From NCBI GenBank assembly GCA_017654735.1, contig JADPYG010000010.1, positions 1-13,270 of the forward strand: a stretch of DNA of 13,270 bases. The letters run 5' to 3'. The position numbers and the translations under genes are program-made. The notes below the pieces were generated by a model, which ran no database searches, was not told where the DNA came from, and saw only the letters and a program-made list of their open reading frames with translations. The stretch comes from Vishniacozyma victoriae. Lineage: Eukaryota; Basidiomycota; Tremellomycetes; Tremellales; Bulleribasidiaceae. Positions 7,681 to 13,270 of this stretch are shown piece after piece (the first letter of the stretch is position 1; each line of letters starts with the position of its first letter).

Positions 7681-8190
7681 CTACTCTTGACTCTCTCCGG
7701 TGTCCTTCTGTGCGACACCCTTGTCCCCTCCCGTATCCTTCTCCTTATCTTTGTCCATCAGGCGCATCCGCCCAATTTCCTCCGCAAGCTGGTCTCCTGC
7801 ATTCGTCTGTGCGTCGGCAACCGGGGCCCTTTTACCGAGAGCGGATGCAGGCTCGTCGATCTTTGGATGGGCAGGTGTGGGAGAGGCGCTGGTGTTTGGC
7901 GACTCGGCTTGGGCGTCCTCCTCTGCGTCCTCGTCCTCTTCGGCGCTCGATGCGTAGTCTTCCCAGTCGAGCTATCATCAGTTTAGAGGAAGGGTGGCTG
8001 GACTCACATAATCGTATATGACTCGGACTATAAGACTACAACTCGGGCAGATTGCGATTTCTTCGCCGTCACGCAATTGTGACTTTGAAATCTCGAATCG
8101 ATCGCCACAAGGGCATGGATAATGGAATACATTCGCTGTGGGATCCCATGCAAAGTCTTCGATCTCGAGCTCGTCGTAGTAGTTGACCAT
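7681..8190 (-). CDS. DPH3: DPH3 CSL-type zinc-finger protein (diphthamide biosynthesis) with acidic tail
   Basis: DPH3 (Kti11 in yeast) holds a redox-active iron and supplies electrons to DPH1-DPH2, the enzyme for the first step of diphthamide synthesis on elongation factor 2. It also associates with Elongator. Exons are 8190-8008 and 7971-7681, giving 157 aa. Residues 1-61 are the whole CSL domain: [29 protein letters not shown] and [14 protein letters not shown], with the four zinc/iron-binding cysteines as CxC and CxxC. Splicing at YDY joins the domain to LDWEDY and a tail of about 90 residues. The tail is rich in Glu and Asp near residues 69-80, then Pro/Ala/Ser-rich, then charged, ending in TGESQE. 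Yeast Kti11 is about 82 aa, so roughly half of this protein is extra. The gene is divergent from the branching enzyme gene with a 199-nt gap. Confidence 0.95.
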
Positions 8191-8389
8191 GGGTCTTGAA
8201 TTGTGGCAATGAATGCTTAAACTTCTGTCGATTCTGTAGATTTTGTTATTCCAGCTAGATGTGATTATGTAATACCGCGGCTAGAATGTGGAGACTCCTT
8301 CCATGGAGTGGAGCGTCATTCCCTGCACCCCTCTCTTTCACATCCTACATCCCCACCTTTCTCTCTTTACCCTTCTTACACTTATCGTC
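8191..8389. promoter_or_regulatory. Divergent promoter region, DPH3 / glycogen branching enzyme
   Basis: These 199 nt lie between head-to-head start codons. The half next to the branching enzyme ATG (about 8322-8385) is a strong C/T tract on the plus strand, such as CCCCTCTCTTTCACATCC. Tracts of this kind are common just upstream of transcription or translation starts in fungal genes. No TATA box is obvious. The function is inferred from position and composition. Confidence 0.5.
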
Positions 8390-11066
8390 ATGGCTCAAAC
8401 ATTCCAAGATGGCGTACAAGGTAATTCAGACGGTACATCTCACATGGGGTATGATGCTGACTTGTTAGATCACACCAACCCCGGAGCGTCCGAACTTGCC
8501 GTCACTCAACTAGACCCTTGGTACGTCCTTTAGCGCTCTGACTTTTCAATTCGCTTACATCCAGGCTCAAGCCATTCTCAGGCGCCATCGAGAAACGATT
8601 CGCGGCTTATGAGAAGCAGCTTGCTGTTATTGATAAGCATGAAGGAGGACTGGCACACTTTTCCGAAGGGTACAAGACCATGGGACTCCAAGTGGATGCT
8701 CAAGGAGGTGTCAAGTACCGCGAGTGGGCTCCCGAAGCTACCGAGGCTCGACTCATCGGAGAGTTCAGTAAGTTGTCCTGACACATATCTCTGAAGACAG
8801 GAGCTAAGCGGTCGTAGACAATTGGTCCCACACTGCGAACCCCATGAAGAAATCCCCATTCGGTGTCTGGGAGTGTTACGTACCTCCCTCGTCTCCTGGT
8901 GTTTGTGCTATTCCACACGACTCAATGATCAAGATCTCAATGACCACATCTTCCGGCGCCTCCATCGACCGGCTGCCAGCCTGGATCCAGCGGGTCACTC
9001 AAGATCTCAACATTTCCCCTATTTACGACGCTCGATTCTGGAACCCTCCCAAAGAGCAGACGTATCAATTCAAGCATGGCCATTCGACCAACAGCATCGA
9101 GGGTCTCAAGATCTACGAAGCTCATGGTACGTCGTGTTCGTTTCGTTCTCGCTGATGTACAGTTGGTATCTCGAGTCCAGAGATGAGAGTCACCACGTAC
9201 AGAGAATTTGAGGTCGATGTTTTGCCAAGAATCAAGAAGCTCGGCTACAATTGTATTCAAATGTGCGTCTCGCTAAACTGCAGCGGCTGACATCCAGGAT
9301 GGCTGTCATGGAGCACGCGTACTATGCTTGTCAGTTCAATGACACCTGTCAAACTGTTTTCGAAGCTGACAGACAGCTTTTGGATACCAAGTCACCAATT
9401 TCTTCGCTGCTTCTTCACGTTATGGTACGTTATCATTCGCACTGTCATCAGGTCACTGATCGCCTAGGAACTCCGGAGGAGCTCAAGTCGCTTATCGACA
9501 AAGCCCATGAGCTTGGCATCACCGTCTTGCTCGACATGGTCCACTCACATTCCTGCAAGAATATCTTGGATGGGTAAGTGACCTGAGCTTCTCAACGCTG
9601 ATAAAAGTATCAATCAGTTTGATGGCTCGGACCATCAGTACTTTCACGAGGGAGCACGCGGTCGACATGAGCTCTGGGACTCCCGACTGTTCAACTACGG
9701 AAGTCACGAAGTCTTGAGGTTCCTCTTGTCCAACTTGCGATATTACATGGATGTATTCATGTTTGATGGCTTCCGATTTGACGGGGTCACGAGCATGATG
9801 TATACCCACCACGGTATCGGCGCTTCCTTTTCTGGTGAGTCACACCCCCCTTTGTCCGGTGCTGATGTCCAGGTGGTTACCACGAGTACTTTGGAGAATC
9901 GGTTGACTCCGAGGCCATGGTATACCTGATGCTGGTGAGTGCCTCATCTAAGCTGCAGGCTGATATTCTAGGCGAATCAGATGCTGCACGAGGTATACCC
10001 CAATGTGATTACTATCGCCGAAGATGTTTCGGGAATGCCTACCCTTTGCCGCCCCGTACACGAAGGCGGAGTTGGCTTTGACTACCGACTCTCGATGGCT
10101 ATCCCAGACATGTGGATCAAGATGCTCAAGGAGCAGGACGACAGCGAATGGGATCTAGGACATGTGGTCCACACTCTGACCGACAGACGGCACCAAGAAC
10201 GATCTATCGCCTATGTCGAGAGCCACGACCAAGCGTTGGTAGGAGACAAGACCTTGGCCTTTTGGCTTATGGATAAAGAGATGTGTAAGCACGGCGCTAT
10301 CTGCCTGAAGGAGTCTCTGACAAGCAGATGATTTCATGTCAGACCTGTCTCCCCTCACTCCTATCATCGACCGAGGATTGGCCTTGCACAAGATGATCAG
10401 GTGAGATCTCGCGAATGGGCAGAATTGACGATCAGATTCTTGGTACACAGTCTAGGTGGTGAAGGCTACCTCAACTTCGAGGGCAACGAGTTTGGACATC
10501 CAGAGTACGTTCGATTGCGCTCTATTGTGCTGATCAATAGATGGATGGATTTCCCCAGAGAGGGCAACGGCAACAGCTTTGCTCATGCTCGAAGACAATT
10601 CAATTTGGTCGACGACAAGCTGCTTCGGTACCGATATCTTTGGGAGTTTGATGTGGCCATGAACCATCTCGAAGACACGTACAAGTGGCTTCAAGCGCCG
10701 CAAGCGTACGTATCGCTGAAGAATGAGAGCGACAAGGTCATCGTTTTCGAGCGCGCCGGTCTGGTCTTCGTTTTCAACTGTAGGTCACTATATCTGCTGT
10801 ACCGCTGACGTTCAGTCCATCCAACCAATTCATACACCGACTACCGAATTGGGGTGGACGCGCCCGGTGAATACAAGGTCATTCTGAGCAGCGATGAAAA
10901 GAAGTTTGGCGGTCACGAGCGCATTGACCTAAACGGACGATACTTCACAACTCCCATGGAGTGGAATGGTCGCAACAATTGGCTACAAGTACGTGAGAGT
11001 TTAGGAGCTTGCTGACATTTTCAGGTCTACTCGCCATGTCGAACCGTTCTTGTACTCGGGCTCTAG
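8390..11066 (+). CDS. GLC3: 1,4-alpha-glucan (glycogen) branching enzyme
   Basis: A cytosolic GH13 enzyme that cuts an alpha-1,4 chain and rejoins it by an alpha-1,6 bond, making glycogen branches. Sixteen exons: 8390-8420, 8469-8520, 8565-8767, 8818-9126, 9163-9262, 9298-9329, 9377-9424, 9468-9573, 9608-9834, 9873-9934, 9972-10284, 10328-10400, 10436-10504, 10541-10779, 10816-10988 and 11025-11066. They give 692 aa, near human GBE1 (702) and yeast Glc3 (704). The N-terminal CBM48 region includes [18 protein letters not shown] and NNWSH. The catalytic barrel has DMVHSHS, the nucleophile Asp352 in DGFRFDG, the acid/base Glu407 in ITIAEDVSG and [13 protein letters not shown], followed by [18 protein letters not shown] and a C-terminal beta domain. 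Introns are 35-50 nt, all GT-AG. An AATAAA lies about 30 nt past the stop. No damage is seen. Confidence 0.97.
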
Positions 11067-11095
11067 AAAGAGACCGCGATAGTAAATGACATTAA

Positions 11096-11101
11096 AATAA
11101 A
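11096..11101 (+). terminator. Likely polyadenylation signal of the branching enzyme gene
   Basis: AATAAA occurs 30 nt after the TAG stop of the branching enzyme gene, a normal distance for a poly(A) signal. It is followed by the palindrome ATGCATGCAT. Fungal signals are loose, so this is a position-based call. Confidence 0.45.
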
Positions 11102-11190
11102 TGCATGCATGGATTGAGAACAGCGTGATAGCGCAAGAGACAATGGTGTCCCTGATGATATCAACATCACATATACCTGTTCGTTCCGGT

Positions 11191-11649
11191 TCAGGTCGCC
11201 TCAAACAAGACCTCCGAGCCAACAGCGGCTTCATCGAAGCTTGCCAAGAAAGCATCACTGCTGATCGAAAATAGGACAGGATTGGATTCGTTTGAATACA
11301 GTACATCTATCTCTCTTGAACTTGTGAAATCCAAAACTGCAATCCTCTGAAAGATCGGATATTCAAGCCTCTGTGACTTGAGGACAAGGAAGATTGGAGT
11401 AAGCATGGGCCGGTCTTGACCAGCACCGGACAAGAACACGATCTGAGAGGTAAGACTGCAGGTCTTGCAGTCATCGGTCCACGGCAATGAAAGACCGCTG
11501 AGAAGTGGTACAGCCGTATCCGCTGATGACTGGTACACTCGTTCTGAGCAATCACATCTATAGTCGAGCAACGAAAACTTAACAGAACTAGTTTGATGCC
11601 GCTTCTTCCACGACTTGACACATGTTGCATTGGCTGTCGTAACTAAGTG
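11191..11649 (-). other. Unassigned open frame, possibly a terminal exon
   Basis: A stop-free minus-strand frame of 153 codons ends in TGA at 11191-11193. The predicted sequence has a Cys-containing first half (YRCDCSERVYQ, DDCKTCSL) and a more regular second half (PIFLVLKSQR, PIFQRIAVLDF, SDAFLASFDEAAVG). The first ATG in frame is only at 11406, so it would need upstream exons to be a real gene. I recognise no family and could not place a convincing acceptor. It lies downstream of, and convergent with, the branching enzyme gene. It could be a lineage-specific gene, a decayed gene or a chance frame. Confidence 0.25.
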
Positions 11650-12613
11650 TCATATGACATCGCACAGTACCACCCATCACACACCTCCCCTTCGCCGTTG
11701 AGCCCCATGAACGACATATTATAGTAGATTGCGTGCTGCCAGCTGACCTACACCACTTGGACGTCACGATCAAGATCCTGTGCACTATACCAGCTGTACT
11801 TGGTGGGTTATCTCTGGCAGCTGGCAAATAGAAATGTGTCGACATCAACTCTGTCTACTATCATGAACCGAATCATGTTGAGTATTTTATCTTGATACTC
11901 AGTCTATGTAGTGAACCACTACGCTAAAAGGACATCAGATCGCTAAAGCTGACAGAACCATTCACTGCAATCTAGATTATATTTAAACCTTGCGGATATG
12001 GATCTGAACACCGGTGCCAGGGCCAGGTTTATGACACAAGCAGTGGCTACTCTTGCTGGGAAAAGTAAATAGAAGCTATACCCCTACGTGAACGTTAGTG
12101 CATGGTCAGATCCGCCCTCCACCTATGCCCGGCCGCTCTTTACTGAACCTTGACACGACTCCCCGACCAGCTTATGTGCTGTAGGAGCAACGAAAGATAT
12201 GATATATGAAGCAAGCAAGCATATTGATCCACTTTTTCTCCTCATCCTTGGCATTCATCATCAGATCATAGCTTACTTTCATTTTACCATCAGCTGAGCG
12301 ACTCATCGATATGTATGACATCTTATTATCTCTGCGTTGCTGTCCTCACCATCTTCTGCTCATGAGGCCAGTCACTACGGTACCTTTTGGTTGTCATCAG
12401 TTGGATCTCAGATTTATTCATGGCCGTCGTGAGACAGTCCGAGGACCAGAAAGCCTTTCCGGTCACCTGGTGAGCTGCAAACAATGCTTTCTCAGACCGA
12501 CTGTGGCTGTAGGAAGATCAAGGTGAAAAAAGAGTTGAGCTTATGTCAATTGATAGAAAACTATATTCATTAATTAATTGAGTCTCGTCGATTTGGATTG
12601 ATTCGCCGATTTT
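11650..12613. other. Gene-poor stretch with no recognised feature
   Basis: About 960 nt, visibly more A/T-rich than the gene-dense part. No ORF here reads like a known protein and no tRNA boxes were found. Two small inverted repeats are present: TGAGTAT/ATACTCA (11879-11901) and GTAGTG-AAC-CACTAC (11909-11923). The 71-codon plus-strand frame at 12311-12526 has no recognisable motif and is probably chance. This could be decayed transposon DNA, in keeping with the reverse transcriptase remnant at the right edge. Confidence 0.4.
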
Positions 12614-12895
12614 TTGCCAAAACTCACCCAGGCAATCATCAGTCAGGAGCCGATCATTAAGGACTCCATCAGTCAAGGAATTTCAATCCCTCTTTGCCCA
12701 AGTAATGATGGAATCTGCAAGAGCTCGCAACTCATCAGCTGGGAAGGTGGCGACAAGAATGACTCAATGCTGTTTGCGGAATGGGACAGCCGTAAGGACA
12801 GGCAAAAACGGACTCTTGCGCATATTGACAATCTGATCAATACAAAATGTTGTACGGCTTTGCTTTGGGATCCACAACAAGAAAAGAAAGGGTAA
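12614..12895 (+). CDS. Hypothetical ORF, possibly retroelement-derived
   Basis: A 93-codon ATG-initiated frame ending in TAA. The second half contains AEWDSRKDRQKRTLAHIDNLI and, soon after, LLWDP. The spacing of W, D and K residues vaguely recalls the UBN2-type gag region of copia elements, but the match is too weak to name. It lies about 130 nt before a frame that encodes copia-type reverse transcriptase. If both belong to one element, most of the protease and integrase region between them is missing. It could equally be a chance ORF. Confidence 0.25.
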   Translation: MPKLTQAIISQEPIIKDSISQGISIPLCPSNDGICKSSQLISWEGGDKNDSMLFAEWDSRKDRQKRTLAHIDNLINTKCCTALLWDPQQEKKG

Positions 12896-13023
12896 ATGTG
12901 AGATTCACTTAAAGTCGATGTGATAGATACATAGAAGATGAAGTACAAAAGAGAGATGTAGCTAGAAGGAGAACAAAGGAAAAGCGGTGCTAAAAGGAAG
13001 CAATATGAAACACTACCCCTTGA

Positions 13024-13270
13024 TCACCAAGTGAAGTCGCCACATTCTCACACCTCCCCTCGCGCAGGTGGTTGATATTTGCTGATTCCCATTTGCTCCT
13101 TCAGTCGCTCAAAGGCTGGCTGAGGCAGCGCTTTGGTGAGCACCGCTGGGTTGCTAAAGGCTACTCTCAACTGGAAGGAATCGATTACAACGAGCTGTAT
13201 GCTGCAGTGGCGCACAAGGATACAATTCGAGTTTTCCTATCACTTGTCAATTACTTTGACCTTGAATGTG
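13024..13270 (+). mobile_element. Ty1/copia-type retrotransposon reverse transcriptase fragment
   Basis: The frame is open from after a stop at 13021-13023 to the window edge. From about 13129 it encodes RFGEHRWVAKGYSQLEGIDY, then NELYAAVAHKDTIRVFLSL and VNYFDLEC. This matches the start of the copia reverse transcriptase domain (family pattern: KARLVAKG(F/Y)(S/T)Q.EGIDY.E.(F/Y)(A/S)PV, a region of the type IR..LALA, then DLE). The usual APV is AAV, and the charged KARL lead-in is altered. Sequence before about 13117 does not look like integrase or the normal lead-in. A full element would need about 3 kb of gag, protease and integrase plus an LTR upstream, but the branching enzyme gene ends 2.1 kb away. 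It is therefore probably a truncated or rearranged copy. Confidence 0.75.

Noticed and set aside
9330..9376. Apparent frameshift in the branching enzyme after HAYYA
   Set aside because: A GTCAGT...ACAG intron of 47 nt restores [11 protein letters not shown]. The GTCAGT donor is only slightly off consensus.
12311..12526. 71-codon plus-strand ORF
   Set aside because: No motif, no homology that I recognise, and a length expected by chance in about 1 kb of non-coding DNA.
1..13270. An undescribed defence, toxin-antitoxin, CRISPR or biosynthetic system
   Set aside because: All well-supported genes are intron-rich eukaryotic genes of known families in unrelated pathways. No repeat-spacer array, prophage genes or biosynthetic cluster is visible.

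Overview
The window looks like nuclear DNA of a basidiomycete yeast, most likely a tremellomycete (Cryptococcus/Kwoniella relatives). The genes are packed closely on both strands. Each one is cut by many very short introns (about 31-50 nt) with GT donors, CTNAY-like branch sites and YAG acceptors. The family assignment comes from gene architecture and protein motifs; the species cannot be read from the sequence.

Layout: a 5'-incomplete short-chain dehydrogenase/reductase (SDR) gene (+, 169-976) lies beside a tRNA-like sequence at the left edge. It converges on a class I histone deacetylase gene (-, 2388-1075). Just upstream of that, on the same strand, is the cAMP-dependent protein kinase catalytic subunit (-, 4184-2494). 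A 401-nt shared promoter region separates the kinase from the mitochondrial branched-chain 2-oxoacid dehydrogenase E1-beta gene (+, 4586-6177). Next come the SLX1 structure-specific endonuclease (+, 6363-7585) and, converging on it, DPH3 with an unusually long acidic tail (-, 8190-7681). The last gene is the 16-exon glycogen branching enzyme (+, 8390-11066), divergent from DPH3. From 11067 to the end, about 2.2 kb has no recognisable host gene. It holds two unassigned ORFs and, at the right edge, part of a Ty1/copia-type reverse transcriptase, so it is probably a transposon-derived segment.

I assembled the six host gene models that lie wholly inside the window exon by exon. Each sums to a multiple of three and restores the family motifs across every junction: deacetylase 390 aa, kinase 477 aa, E1-beta 430 aa, SLX1 349 aa, DPH3 157 aa and branching enzyme 692 aa. 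The partial SDR gives 220 aa. The genes are housekeeping genes from different pathways (signalling and chromatin, branched-chain amino acid catabolism, DNA repair, translation-factor modification, glycogen synthesis) and do not form a gene cluster.

I found no novel multi-gene system. The points worth a second look are splicing features (two GC-AG introns, 14-nt and 21-nt exons, a deacetylase intron with three frame-compatible acceptors, a frame-neutral 45-nt intron), the lost or displaced 5' end of the SDR gene, the DPH3 tail, and the unexplained right-hand 2 kb.
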